Shown piece after piece: positions 1-9,456 of a DNA stretch of 35,061 bases (the first letter of the stretch is position 1; the number at the start of each line of letters is the position of its first letter). Both the position numbers and the translations under genes were made by a program. The notes below the pieces were generated by a model, which saw only the letters and a program-made list of their open reading frames with translations, ran no database searches and was not told the origin of the DNA. Origin of the DNA: Hymenobacter rubripertinctus (GTDB taxonomy: Bacteria; Bacteroidota; Bacteroidia; Cytophagales; Hymenobacteraceae); NCBI RefSeq assembly GCF_003583925.1, contig NZ_QYCN01000002.1:178784-213844 (forward strand), given 5' to 3'.

Positions 1-5
1 AACAG

Positions 6-27
6 CACCTCACTATTCCCCACCTCA

Positions 28-32
<5 letters not shown>
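6..32. repeat. 15-nt direct repeat overlapping the topoisomerase stop
   Basis: The 12-mer CACCTCACTATT occurs at 6-17 and again at 21-32, a period of 15. The second copy covers the topoisomerase IB stop codon (28-30, reverse strand). The 13-mer TTCCCCACCTCAC at 16-28 recurs exactly at 3628-3640 in the right arm of the long palindrome there, so this may be the edge of the same repeat family. The window edge prevents seeing a second arm. Confidence 0.6.
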
Positions 33-1146
<1,114 letters not shown>

Positions 1147-1411
1147 AGAAGCAGGACGGGGTAGCCGCCGCGCGCCGGAACTGGCGGGCGGGTTTGGCTC
1201 TACGCAGAAACGCGGCGAAAGGTGGCCGGCGGCAGAAAGCGTTTTTTTCTGGCTGATTCTGCGGCGCATAGGCCATCTGCGGCGCGTTTTACCGGCCCTT
1301 TACACAACACCTCCTCTACCCTCATCGTTAGCAGGCCGCCGGCTCTGGCACCGTTTTCTCTGGGGGGCCGGGCAGCTCTCCTTTGTTCAACCACTTCTTC
1401 ACGCGCTTTCT

Positions 1412-2221
1412 ATGCACCATATTCTGCAAAAAACCGGCCTGCTGGCGGGCCTCGCCCTCACCCTGGGCGGAGCAGCCTCCTGCTCCAAAGACGGCGACGG
1501 GGTACTCCTGTTTTCCATCGAAGACGACAAGGCCCTGGGCCAGAAAGTGGCCGCCCAGACCGACTCAACCTTCCGCGCCAAGGGCCAGCTGCTGGAAACC
1601 ACCAGCAACCCCCAGGCCTACGCGGCGCTCAACAAAATCGTGCTGCGCTTGCTCAACTCGGGGAAGCTCCAGTACCGCAACGAGTTTCCCTGGGATGTGA
1701 AGATTATCCGCGACGACCAGACCCGGAATGCCTTTGCCACGCCCGGCGGCCACATTTACGTGTATTCGGGCCTGATTAAGTACCTCGACAACGAAACCCA
1801 GCTGGCCGGGGTGCTGGGCCACGAAATTGCCCACGCCGACCGCCGCCACACCTCCCGCCAGCTCCAGCAGCAGTACGGCATCGGCGTGCTGCTGAGCCTG
1901 ATTCTGGGCGACAACCAGAACACGCTCGTGGACGTGGCCAGCGGCCTGGGCCAGCTCAAATTCAGCCGCGACTTTGAAACCGAGGCCGACGCTTACTCAG
2001 TGGAATACCTCAACGGCACCACCTATTACGCCTGCGACGGGGCCGCCGGCTTCTTTATCAAGGCCCAGAACGACGGCCAGCAAAACCCGCCCGAATTCCT
2101 GAGCACCCACCCCGACCCGGGCTCCCGCATCCAGAACATCCAAACCAAAGCCGACGAGCTGAACTGCCGCAACCGTACGGCCGGCTCGGCCGACTTCAAC
2201 CAGCTGAAAAGTGCGTTGTAG
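1412..2221 (+). CDS. M48-family metalloprotease, probable lipoprotein
   Basis: A 269-aa zinc metalloprotease of the M48 family (Oma1/LoiP/BepA-like). The N-terminus has a hydrophobic stretch followed by GGAASC, giving a candidate lipobox with lipidated C24, so an envelope location is inferred. The zinc site is HEIAH at 137-141, with E189 in FETEAD as the probable third ligand. A conserved STHPDPGSRI segment lies near residues 231-240. Related periplasmic M48 proteins degrade misfolded outer-membrane proteins, but the substrate here cannot be told. I chose the ATG at 1412 because it starts the signal sequence; upstream in-frame codons have no plausible protein character. The gene is followed by a strong hairpin terminator. 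A second M48 protein of equal length but different sequence lies at 8140-8949. Confidence 0.9.
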   Translation: MHHILQKTGLLAGLALTLGGAASCSKDGDGVLLFSIEDDKALGQKVAAQTDSTFRAKGQLLETTSNPQAYAALNKIVLRLLNSGKLQYRNEFPWDVKIIRDDQTRNAFATPGGHIYVYSGLIKYLDNETQLAGVLGHEIAHADRRHTSRQLQQQYGIGVLLSLILGDNQNTLVDVASGLGQLKFSRDFETEADAYSVEYLNGTTYYACDGAAGFFIKAQNDGQQNPPEFLSTHPDPGSRIQNIQTKADELNCRNRTAGSADFNQLKSAL

Positions 2222-2240
2222 CACCACTGCAGCTGCTTTA

Positions 2241-2276
2241 AAAAAAGCTCCCGGCCGTATTGCCGGGAGCTTTTTT
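2241..2276 (+). terminator. Intrinsic terminator after the M48 protease
   Basis: Perfect 15-nt arms at 2241-2255 and 2262-2276 contain GCTCCCGGC/GCCGGGAGC with A6 and T6 flanks and a 6-nt loop. It lies 20 nt after the stop codon. Confidence 0.9.
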
Positions 2277-2370
2277 GTGGCTGATCCGGCGCCGTTGACG
2301 ACGGCACGACAACACCCCGGGCGGGCTCCCGCCTGAGTTGCTTGCCGGCAAACTGCTTTCTTTGCCCCCT

Positions 2371-3555
2371 ATGGCTTCTTTACTGAATAAACTCAGCGGC
2401 TGGGCCGAGCAGGCCGACGAGGCCCTGACCCGCGCCCGCGCCCGTCTCGGGCTGCTGCACCCACTCCAGCTGGTGCCCTACCGCAGCTACGGCACTACCA
2501 CCCGGCTCTACGTGAAAGGGCGCGTGCTCACCGACAAGGGCATCAGTCAGCCCGATGCCGACGCCTCGCGCTGGCACAACCTGCTGAACATGTACCGCCG
2601 CTTCGACAGCAACGAAATCAGCGGGGCCCAGCTCAGCGTACTACCCGCCGACGGCTCCGACCACCCGGTGCTCTCGGATGAGGAGGGCTACTTCACGCTC
2701 AATCTGGAGCCCGGCCGCCTGCCCGAGCCGATTGACTTACTCTGGTATCCGGTAGAAGTGGCCCTGCGCCAGTCGCCGGCACCGCTCCCGACCCCGGCGG
2801 GCCTGCGCACCCGCGCCCTGGTGCTCATTCCGCCGCCCGATGCCGAGTACGGCATTATTTCCGACCTCGACGATACTGTCATCCAGACCTCGGCCACCGA
2901 TTTGCTGCGCATGGCCCGCACGGTGCTGCTGCGCAACGCCCGCTCCCGCCTGCCCTTCGCGGGCGTGGCCGAGTTCTACCGCCAGCTTCAGCTGGGCCGC
3001 AACGGCAAGCGCAACAACCCCTTTTTTTACGTCAGCAGCTCCCCTTGGAACCTGTATGATCTGCTGGAAGACTTCCTGGACCTGAACGGCATTCCGCCCG
3101 GCCCGCTGCTGCTGCGCGATATGGCCCTCAAGCGGAAGGCCGAAGGGGCCGCCTCGGAGCACCACGGCCACAAGCTCCGCGAAATCGACAACCTGCTGCT
3201 CACCTACCCGCTGCTCCCGTTCGTGCTCATCGGCGACTCGGGCCAGGAAGACGCCAACATTTACCGCGAAGTGGTGCGCCGCCACCCCGGCCGCATTCTG
3301 GCCATTTATATCCGCGACGTGAACCTGCCCCAGCGCGCCGCCCTGGTCGAGCAGGTCCGGGCCGAGTTGTACAACGAGCAGGTAGAGTTGCTGCTGGTGA
3401 AAGACACCGTGCAAGCCGCCGGGCACGCCGCCCAGACCGGCCTCATCTTCCAGGAAGCCATTTCCGCCGTCGAGCAGGACAAACACAAGGACGAAACTGC
3501 CCCCGCAGCAGAAGGCCTCGACGGCCAGGGAACCGGCCAGCCGGTGATGGAGTGA
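2371..3555 (+). CDS. App1-family (DUF2183) phosphatidate phosphatase-like protein
   Basis: A 394-aa protein with the catalytic domain of yeast App1, a Mg-dependent phosphatidate phosphatase of the HAD superfamily. The nucleophile motif SDLDDTVIQT lies at 164-173 (D165, D167). HAD motif II is seen as YVSSSPWN near 220-227, and motif IV as IGDSGQED at 287-294. The N-terminal 150 residues include a segment resembling a beta-sandwich accessory domain (80-130). No signal peptide or membrane segment is seen, so it is probably cytoplasmic or peripheral. ATG 2371 was chosen over an upstream TTG at 2338 because homology-like sequence begins there. The C-terminal 30 residues are acidic and low in complexity. 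The lipid substrate is inferred from the family only. The gene ends 4 nt before a 37-bp palindrome. Confidence 0.85.
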   Translation: MASLLNKLSGWAEQADEALTRARARLGLLHPLQLVPYRSYGTTTRLYVKGRVLTDKGISQPDADASRWHNLLNMYRRFDSNEISGAQLSVLPADGSDHPVLSDEEGYFTLNLEPGRLPEPIDLLWYPVEVALRQSPAPLPTPAGLRTRALVLIPPPDAEYGIISDLDDTVIQTSATDLLRMARTVLLRNARSRLPFAGVAEFYRQLQLGRNGKRNNPFFYVSSSPWNLYDLLEDFLDLNGIPPGPLLLRDMALKRKAEGAASEHHGHKLREIDNLLLTYPLLPFVLIGDSGQEDANIYREVVRRHPGRILAIYIRDVNLPQRAALVEQVRAELYNEQVELLLVKDTVQAAGHAAQTGLIFQEAISAVEQDKHKDETAPAAEGLDGQGTGQPVME

Positions 3556-3559
3556 GTGG

Positions 3560-3644
3560 ATGCGTGAGGTGGGGAACAAGAAAGAACGGTTATCCTGGAC
3601 ACAGCACAGGATAACCGTTCTTTCTTGTTCCCCACCTCACGCAT
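3560..3644. repeat. 37-bp perfect palindrome between convergent genes (probable bidirectional terminator)
   Basis: Arms 3560-3596 and 3608-3644 are exact reverse complements around an 11-nt centre. The right arm carries TTCTTTCTTGTTCCCC and runs directly into the stop codon of the reverse-strand gene (3645-3647). It fills almost the whole gap between two convergent genes. Part of the arm (TTCCCCACCTCAC) is also present at 16-28. Confidence 0.9.
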
Positions 3645-4103
3645 TCAACTCGAATGGTCGGCCACCACGACCCACTCGCCGTTGAGGCGACGGAAGACCA
3701 GCAGGAAGTGGCCTTGCAGGTCGCCGGCGGCGGGGCGGGCCAGGTGCCAGCGGCCGATGACGTGGGCCGCGTCGGGGCTCAGGGGCTGGATGCGCAGGTG
3801 GGTGAAATCGAGCTGGCCCATGGCGGCGGCCGAGGGGTAGCTGCGGCGGTAGTTGTCGAGCGTGGGCTGGTAGCCGTAGGTAAGGCCGCTCTTACCGATG
3901 AAGACCAGCGAGTCGTTCTGCCAGTAGCCGTGCATGAAGCCGGCCACGTCGCCCCGGTTCCAGGCGGCTGTCTGACGCTGGAGCACGGCCAGAATATCGT
4001 GGCGGGCGGTAGCCGTAGCCGCCGGCGAGAGAGCGGCCACGCGGGGAGTGCAGGCCGGCAAAACGGCCGCCGCGAGTAGCAGCGTCAACAGCAAAGGTTT
4101 CAT
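3645..4103 (-). CDS. NTF2-like (SnoaL/DUF4440-type) lipoprotein
   Basis: A 152-aa protein with an N-terminal signal and lipobox LPAC (C18), so probably lipid-anchored in the envelope. Residues 33-150 look like a small alpha+beta cone fold of the NTF2/SnoaL/DUF4440 kind: an N-terminal helix with Q-x-x-A-W-N-R-G-D, a central aromatic strand region (YWQNDSLVFIG) and a C-terminal strand pair ending GEWVVVADHSS. DUF4440-type proteins are structurally uniform and functionally diverse, so no substrate is proposed. The ATG at 4103 is the only start that gives the signal peptide. It lies 79 nt downstream of mtgA on the same strand and could be cotranscribed with it. Confidence 0.8.
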   Translation of the reverse strand: MKPLLLTLLLAAAVLPACTPRVAALSPAATATARHDILAVLQRQTAAWNRGDVAGFMHGYWQNDSLVFIGKSGLTYGYQPTLDNYRRSYPSAAAMGQLDFTHLRIQPLSPDAAHVIGRWHLARPAAGDLQGHFLLVFRRLNGEWVVVADHSS

Positions 4104-4182
4104 CGATACAGGAGCTTTATGGCAGGAGCCGACATACGGCGGCCGGCCAGACGAAAAGTAATCAGCAACAGCGCCGGGGCAC

Positions 4183-4926
4183 TCATTCCCCCATCAGCTC
4201 CCGCACGTAGGCGGTGCCGCCCAGGCGGCGCATGTTGCGCAGCACCCGGCGCTGCTTGGCCCGGGCCTGGGGTCCCGGGTTGCTGGCCCGGAACCGCAGT
4301 GGATTGGGCAGCACCCCGGCCAGCAGGGCCGCCTCGGCGGGCGTGAGCTTCTCGGCCGATTTGTGAAAATACTGCTGCGAAGCCGCTTCGGCCCCGAAGA
4401 TACAGTCGCCCATTTCGGCCACGTTCAGGTACATTTCCATAATGCGGCGCTTGTTCCAGAGCAGTTCGATGAGCAGGGTAAAGTACGCTTCGGCCGCCTT
4501 GCGCACGTAGCTGCGGCCGTGCCAGAGAAATACGTTCTTGGCCACCTGCTGCGAAATGGTGCTACCGCCGCGCAGCTGCTTTTTGCCTTCGAAGTTTGAT
4601 TTAGCGGCCTTCCACAGCGCGGTTCCATCGAAGCCGTGGTGGAGCAGGAAACGCTGGTCCTCGGCCGCTACCAGGGCCAGCGGCAGCTGGGCCGATACTT
4701 CGTCGAGGGTGCGGAAATGATACTGAATATGACGGTCCTGCTCCCGCAGGCCCTGGTAGCCTTTACCAACCGGGGCGTGGGCGCGCCGGTCGAGCATGAG
4801 CCAGGTGGCGGGCGGGCTCACCCAGCGGTAGAGCAGCACCCAGGCCACCGAGGCCAGGAACGCGACGACCACCACTTGCAATACCATGCGCCCGGCCCGG
4901 CGGGCTTGTTTTTTGTAGTCTGTCAC
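4183..4926 (-). CDS. mtgA: Monofunctional biosynthetic peptidoglycan transglycosylase
   Basis: A 247-aa GT51 glycosyltransferase that polymerises lipid II into glycan strands at the periplasmic face of the inner membrane. One transmembrane helix at about 14-35 anchors it. GT51 motifs appear in order: AAEDQRF with catalytic E89, GGSTISQQ at 120-127, the KRRIMEMYLNVAEMG region at 159-173 with E164, and the ALLAGVLPNP motif near 200-209. No transpeptidase domain follows, so it is the monofunctional type. The start is GTG (4924-4926); no in-frame ATG lies ahead of the membrane helix. Overall length is typical of MtgA. It is divergent from the LON-domain gene across a 248-nt gap in which I see no strong promoter. 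Confidence 0.95.
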   Translation of the reverse strand: MTDYKKQARRAGRMVLQVVVVAFLASVAWVLLYRWVSPPATWLMLDRRAHAPVGKGYQGLREQDRHIQYHFRTLDEVSAQLPLALVAAEDQRFLLHHGFDGTALWKAAKSNFEGKKQLRGGSTISQQVAKNVFLWHGRSYVRKAAEAYFTLLIELLWNKRRIMEMYLNVAEMGDCIFGAEAASQQYFHKSAEKLTPAEAALLAGVLPNPLRFRASNPGPQARAKQRRVLRNMRRLGGTAYVRELMGE

Positions 4927-5174
4927 GCGTTTGGCAACTGTTTCACTCCTGGGCTTCCCCGCGAAGCCCCCGTAAAAATAGCGTCTGTTTCAGGACTGGC
5001 CCCCAATAGCCGGCCGGGCCAGCTCCTGCGGATCCGGCCCCAGCCAGGAATCGGGCAAAAAAACATCGGGCCGCCGGGAAATTCTGGCCGTTCGGTTGTT
5101 CTGGAAAAAGCCGGATATTGGCTGGCAGCCCGCCGCCGCGCCGTAGTTCTACTTCTTGCAACTCTCCCCCGTTC

Positions 5175-5807
5175 ATGCGCCAGTTAGCTCTGTTCCCCCT
5201 CAACCTGGTCGTTTTCCCCGGCGAAAAGCTCAATCTGCATATTTTTGAGCCCCGCTACCGCCAGCTGGTGCGCGACTGTCTGCAAGACGGCATTACGTTC
5301 GGGGTGCCACCCTACCTGAATGGGGCCGTAAGTGAGTTGGGCACCGAAATGCGGCTGCTGAGCGTGGAAAAAAGCTACGCCTCGGGCGAGCTGGATATCC
5401 GCTCCAAAGCCGTGGGCCTGTTTCGGGTAGACGAATTTTTCCGGGAGCTGCCCGGCAAGCTCTACGCCGGGGCCACCATTGAGCCCGTGGCCGACGACGC
5501 GGCCGCCGACCCGGTCCTCCACGACCAGATTCGGGCGCTGATTCAGCAGCTCTACGATATTTTGGGGCTGCGCCGCCTCTTTCAGGACCTGACACCCGAT
5601 TTCCGCGTGTATGACGTGGCCCACCAGCTAGGCCTGAGCACGGAGCAGGAATATCAGCTGCTGGAAGCCACCTCAGAAGTAGAGCGCCAGCACCTGGCCT
5701 TGCAGCACCTGGCGCACATTCTGCCGGTTTTGCAGGAAACGGAGCGCCTGAAGGAACGAGTGCGCCTCAACGGCCACTTCAAGAACCTCACGCCACCCTC
5801 TTTTTGA
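5175..5807 (+). CDS. LON substrate-binding-domain protein (LON-N only)
   Basis: A 210-aa protein consisting of the N-terminal substrate-recognition domain of Lon protease (PF02190) without the AAA+ or Ser-Lys protease domains. The diagnostic start LFPLNLVVFPGEKLNLHIFE lies at residues 5-24. Residues 120-205 are helical (QLYDILGLRRLFQDL, then a Glu/Gln/Leu-rich helix), resembling the helical half of LON-N. Free-standing LON-N proteins are widespread in bacteria and of uncertain function. ATG 5175 was chosen because the family motif starts five residues later; an upstream GTG adds only a Ser/Pro-rich stretch. Cytoplasmic location is inferred from the lack of a signal. Confidence 0.9.
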   Translation: MRQLALFPLNLVVFPGEKLNLHIFEPRYRQLVRDCLQDGITFGVPPYLNGAVSELGTEMRLLSVEKSYASGELDIRSKAVGLFRVDEFFRELPGKLYAGATIEPVADDAAADPVLHDQIRALIQQLYDILGLRRLFQDLTPDFRVYDVAHQLGLSTEQEYQLLEATSEVERQHLALQHLAHILPVLQETERLKERVRLNGHFKNLTPPSF

Positions 5808-5898
5808 GGGTCCGGTTACTGGTGACCAGCACGTTCGGCTAAGCGCCGCCGCCGGGCGCTCTGGCTACTGCCAACCCTCTTTATTAACTCAAACCAGC

Positions 5899-7122
5899 GT
5901 GTCCTTTACTTCCCTCCTGTTCTACGGATTATTGCTGCTGGCCGGGCTGCTGTTGCTCTGGCTGGCCCGCCGCTACGCCCAGGAGAGGCAGTACCGCCGC
6001 CGCCCCTACGTGGCCCCCGCCCACAACGACTGGGCGGCCCGCCCACTACCACCAGGCCGGCCCCGCCACCGCGTGGCCCTGCTCGGCGACCCCGGCGCGG
6101 TAGCCACCGACGGCACCGACCCCATTCTGCGGCTATTGGAGCAGTGGGAGCAGGAAACCGGCCCGGCCGGCACCATCGTGCTGCTCGGCGACAACATCTA
6201 CCCGACCGGCCTGCCCGCCCCGGAGCATCCCGGCCGGACCGTGGCCGTGGCCCGCTTCAACGCCCTGCTCACCACCCTGGGCCGGTTCGAGGGGCAGGTG
6301 GTCCTGCTCAGCGGCAACCACGACTGGAACAAGGGCCGCCCCAACGGCTGGGAGTATCTGCGGCGACAGGAGGCCTACGTGCGCGAGCACCTGCCTGCGG
6401 CCCACTACCTGCCCCCCAACGGCGCGCCCGGTCCCGTCAGCGTTCAGCTCACCGAAGGGCTACTGCTGATCGTGCTCAATACCCAATGGTGGGTGCAGTC
6501 CGGCCCCCGCCCCGCCGCCGATTCCCGCCGGCCCTTCCGGGAACTGCGGGAGTTGCTCGCAGCCAACGCCCACCAGCAGGTACTGGTGGCCGGCCATCAT
6601 CCGCTGTATTCCAATGCCCTGCATGGCGGCAAGTTTACGGCCAAGCAGCACGTTTTTCCGCTCACTACGGTGCACAAGCGGGCCTACCTGCCCCTGCCCT
6701 TCATCGGTTCTTTGCTTCCCCTGTACCGCAAGTGGGTGGGCGCGGCCGAGGATATGGCCCACCCCCGCTACCGCAAAATGCGCCGCCGCCTGCTGCGGGT
6801 GCTGCACGATTTCCCGGAGGTTATTTACGCCGCCGGCCACGACCATAACCTGCAATATTTCCAGCGCCAGGGCGGCCACTACCTCGTGAGCGGGGCCGGC
6901 AGTAAAACGGCTTTCGTGCAGAAGGGCGGGCAGGCTGCCTTCGTGCACGAGCACCAGGGGTTCTTCAGCCTCGATTTCTACTCCCCTCACGAAACCTGGC
7001 TCCGAACCCTGGAGCCCGGCAACTGCCCCGAAGTATTCCGCCTGCACCTGCGCACGCTGCCCGCGCCGCCGGCCGATAACCGGCCCTTCGCCGCCGAAAT
7101 CACTCAGTTGTTTCGGCGGTAG
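5899..7122 (+). CDS. Membrane-anchored calcineurin-type metallophosphoesterase
   Basis: A 407-aa protein with one N-terminal membrane helix (about 4-23) followed by a metallophosphoesterase domain. Metal-binding motifs appear in order: GDPG (63-66), GDN (98-100), GNHDW (139-143), GHHPLYS (232-238) and GHDHN (313-317). The first motif has GDxG rather than the common DxH, a form shared with purple-acid-phosphatase-like members. The family hydrolyses phosphomono- or phosphodiesters using two metals; the substrate is not predictable here. The helix suggests attachment to the inner membrane, probably facing outward. The start is GTG at 5899. The last 23 nt overlap the 3' end of the oppositely oriented lipid kinase gene, so both stops lie within the other gene. 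Confidence 0.88.
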   Translation: MSFTSLLFYGLLLLAGLLLLWLARRYAQERQYRRRPYVAPAHNDWAARPLPPGRPRHRVALLGDPGAVATDGTDPILRLLEQWEQETGPAGTIVLLGDNIYPTGLPAPEHPGRTVAVARFNALLTTLGRFEGQVVLLSGNHDWNKGRPNGWEYLRRQEAYVREHLPAAHYLPPNGAPGPVSVQLTEGLLLIVLNTQWWVQSGPRPAADSRRPFRELRELLAANAHQQVLVAGHHPLYSNALHGGKFTAKQHVFPLTTVHKRAYLPLPFIGSLLPLYRKWVGAAEDMAHPRYRKMRRRLLRVLHDFPEVIYAAGHDHNLQYFQRQGGHYLVSGAGSKTAFVQKGGQAAFVHEHQGFFSLDFYSPHETWLRTLEPGNCPEVFRLHLRTLPAPPADNRPFAAEITQLFRR

Positions 7123-8026
7123 CGGCGGGTACCAGCACGCGCAGGCTGCGCGGCCGGATTTCCACCTCCACGGGCGTGGGCAGGTAGCAGGGTTCCCCGT
7201 CCAGTTGCGCCAATACCCGGGCGGCCCCGCTCACGGTAATCCGGGCCCGATGGCAATGGAGCCGCCGGGTGTACTCCGAAGCATCGAAGCCGCTGGTGTA
7301 GAGGCGGTAGAGCAAGGCGGGCGCGGCAGAGTTGGGAAAGGGCGTAATCAGGCAGATTTCAAACTGGCCGTCGTCGAGCGGGCTGCCGGGGTTGATGACC
7401 ACATTGCTGCCAAAGGTGTTGGCGTTGGCCATGGTGAGCATGAAGGCCGGTCCCTGCCACGTTTCGCGGTCGGTTTCGATATAGTAGGTAGCCGGCTCGT
7501 AGGCGGCGTACTCCTGGGTGGCAATGCGCACGTAAGCCGCCGGCCCGCGCACCTTGCCTTCATCAAATTTGCTTACTACCAGGGCATTGAACCCCATGTC
7601 GGCCAGATGAGTCGCGAACTTCCCCCCCACCCGCAACGTATCGAGACTCCGGACCCGGTGCTGCCAGACCAGGTGCAGGGCTTCTTGCGGGTCCAGGGGA
7701 ATGCCCAGGTCCTTGGCCAGCCCGTTGCCGGAGCCCAGGGGCAGAATGCCCAACGGCACCGCAGTACCCTCCACGGCCTCCGCCACCAGACTCACCGTGC
7801 CGTCGCCGCCGGCGGCAAACACCGCGTCCGGGGGGCAGGCAGCCAGGTGGGTTCGGAGCCGGGCCAGATCCTGGTCGCCGGTAGTCGCAAAGAACGCCGC
7901 CACCCGGCCGCGCGCCGCGCAGTAGGCGCTGATTGCCGTGGCGAGCCGGGCCTTGTCGATGTCGCCCGAAATGGGGTTGAGTACGAATAGCAGCCGCCGC
8001 AGCGGGGCAGACGAAACGGTTTGCAT
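7100..8026 (-). CDS. Diacylglycerol kinase family lipid kinase (YegS/DgkB-like)
   Basis: A 308-aa member of the DAGK_cat family. Visible motifs are the N-terminal strand with NPISGD (17-22), the nucleotide loop AAGGDGTVS (71-79) and LGILPLGSGNGLAKDLGIP starting at 92, followed by an all-beta C-terminal lobe with a typical LDGEP-type segment (AQLDGEPCYL). These soluble enzymes phosphorylate diacylglycerol or related lipids with ATP; bacterial members include YegS and DgkB. The start is ATG 8026, giving RRLLFVLNP 10 residues in, as expected. It is convergent with the metallophosphoesterase and overlaps it by 23 nt. The exact lipid substrate is not resolvable. Confidence 0.9.
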   Translation of the reverse strand: MQTVSSAPLRRLLFVLNPISGDIDKARLATAISAYCAARGRVAAFFATTGDQDLARLRTHLAACPPDAVFAAGGDGTVSLVAEAVEGTAVPLGILPLGSGNGLAKDLGIPLDPQEALHLVWQHRVRSLDTLRVGGKFATHLADMGFNALVVSKFDEGKVRGPAAYVRIATQEYAAYEPATYYIETDRETWQGPAFMLTMANANTFGSNVVINPGSPLDDGQFEICLITPFPNSAAPALLYRLYTSGFDASEYTRRLHCHRARITVSGAARVLAQLDGEPCYLPTPVEVEIRPRSLRVLVPAATAETTE

Positions 8027-8089
8027 GAGCAGGCAAAGTAGAAAAGGAAGCGTAGCAGCGAAGCCCGCCGAGCCGTTGGCTGCTAAACG

Positions 8090-8118
8090 CGCAGAGCCGG
8101 CACGCGGCCGGCTCTGCG
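8090..8118 (-). terminator. Hairpin between M48 protease and lipid kinase
   Basis: Arms CGCAGAGCCGG (8090-8100) and CCGGCTCTGCG (8108-8118) pair perfectly around a 7-nt loop. It lies 21 nt downstream of the M48 stop on the reverse strand. The U-tract is weak (TTT a few bases after the stem), so terminator function is less certain. Confidence 0.55.
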
Positions 8119-8139
8119 AGAAAGAAATAAGTGAAGAAG

Positions 8140-8949
8140 CTATTGCTTCAGGTTAGCCGGCAGCCCCTGCGGAAAGTCGGTGGCTATATCCCGCTGAATT
8201 TCTTCGATGCGGTTGCCGGGGTTGGGGTGGGTACTCATGAACTCGGGCGGCTTGCTGCCCTGGTTGGCCTGTTCCAGAATCTGCATCACCTGAATCATAG
8301 AACGCGGATCATAGCCGGCCGAGGGGGTAAAATCGACTGCCAACTTGTCGGCTTCCAGCTCATCCTGACGGCCGTAGCGGAGCGTGAGCAGCTTGCCGAC
8401 CATGGCGGCGGCGGCGGCCGAAGCGGCCGTGCTGGGCCGGTCCGGGTCGTAGAGGCCAATGGCGGCGGCCCCGGTCAGGCCATTGGTGAGTTGCGATTTG
8501 GCAACTTGCTCGGCCGAGTGCCGCGCCACCACGTGCCCGATTTCGTGGGCCAGCACCCCAGCTACCTGTCCTTCAGAAGTCAGGTTTTTCAGCAGGCCCG
8601 CCGTAATGAACACCTGGCCGCCAGGTAGGGCAAAGGCGTTGATGGTATTCTCGTCGGCCAGCAGATGGAACTGAAACTTGTAGGGCGTCTGGCCGGCCTT
8701 GGTACTGCGCACAATCTGCTGCCCGATGCGCTCCACGGCGGCGGCGGCTTTTTGGTCGGGGTGCAGGCCGCCGTATTGCTGGGCCATTTCGGGGGCCGCT
8801 TGCAGGCCCAGGGCAATTTCCTGCTGGGCCGACATATTTACGTGCTGCACCTCCCCGGTCACCTCGTTTTTCTGGGTGTTGCAATAGTAGGGAATGAAGG
8901 CGAAGGCGGCCATCACCAGCGCCAGAATGTACCGTAAGTTGCCTCGCAT
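8140..8949 (-). CDS. M48-family metalloprotease (periplasmic/envelope)
   Basis: A 269-aa zinc metalloprotease. The N-terminal hydrophobic segment (7-20) ends in a Cys at 23 (IPYYCN), which is not a good lipobox, so either a lipoprotein or a signal-anchored protein is possible. HEIGH lies at 135-139 and E197 in ELEAD is the probable third zinc ligand. LPGGQVFITAGLL (109-121) and STHPNPGNRIEEIQ (239-252) are typical of the Oma1/BepA/LoiP group. An Ala/Ser-rich insert (174-184) follows the active-site helix. It shares motif order with the protease at 1412-2221, but the two are clearly divergent and not a recent duplication. ATG 8949 begins the hydrophobic segment. Confidence 0.9.
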   Translation of the reverse strand: MRGNLRYILALVMAAFAFIPYYCNTQKNEVTGEVQHVNMSAQQEIALGLQAAPEMAQQYGGLHPDQKAAAAVERIGQQIVRSTKAGQTPYKFQFHLLADENTINAFALPGGQVFITAGLLKNLTSEGQVAGVLAHEIGHVVARHSAEQVAKSQLTNGLTGAAAIGLYDPDRPSTAASAAAAAMVGKLLTLRYGRQDELEADKLAVDFTPSAGYDPRSMIQVMQILEQANQGSKPPEFMSTHPNPGNRIEEIQRDIATDFPQGLPANLKQ

Positions 8950-9144
8950 GATTGGTTGGGAAGTAAGGAGAGTGAGTGAGAGTTCGGAAGGGCGGCTACT
9001 CTGCCCCGGCAGCTTGTAACGCGGCCTTTCCGGCAGGGTTTCACCCTGCCCCGAAACCTAAACTTCGGTGGGCTACGTATCAGGCCCAATTGCGACGGCT
9101 CTCTCTCCCTCAACCTTCTCCATTCACTGCTTTTTCCCTTCGCC

Positions 9145-9339
9145 ATGAATCAGAAACGCACTTTCGGCAGTATCCTCACCATCCTGGGTATTCTGGGCAT
9201 CATCTTCGGGGCTCTGGGCTTCATGCAAATCGGCAGTCTGGGCCTCAGTAAAATGAATGCCCTGGTTCCCTTCGTGGTGGGCCTGCTGTTCTTTTTTGCC
9301 GGCATCAGCCTGGTGCGCACGACCAGCGACCGGGCCTAG
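9145..9339 (+). CDS. Small two-helix membrane protein
   Basis: A 64-aa protein with two predicted membrane helices (about 9-29 and 38-57), separated by a short loop with Lys, and a short charged tail (RTTSDRA). The start ATG 9145 follows a long pyrimidine-rich leader (CTCTCTCTCCCTCAACC region at 9101-9120). It is divergent from the M48 protease. Similar hypothetical two-helix proteins are common in Bacteroidota; no function is assigned. A very strong palindrome follows immediately after the stop. Confidence 0.8.
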   Translation: MNQKRTFGSILTILGILGIIFGALGFMQIGSLGLSKMNALVPFVVGLLFFFAGISLVRTTSDRA

Positions 9340-9340
9340 C

Positions 9341-9428
9341 CCCGGCCGGCCCGCTGAAGGCCCGCGCCCCCCGTCAGCCGGTTCTTACCGGTTGGCGGGG
9401 GGCGCGGGCCTTCAGCGGGCCGGCCGGG
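9341..9428. repeat. Long GC-rich palindrome, probable bidirectional terminator
   Basis: Arms 9341-9373 and 9396-9428 are 33-nt perfect reverse complements. The 22-nt centre pairs further (CCGGT-TCTT-ACCGG with two G-T pairs), so the element can form an almost continuous 42-bp stem with a 4-nt loop. It begins 2 nt after the stop at 9339 and lies between convergent genes. Confidence 0.9.
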
Positions 9429-9456
9429 AAAATCAGCTCAGGTGCTATTTCAACCC

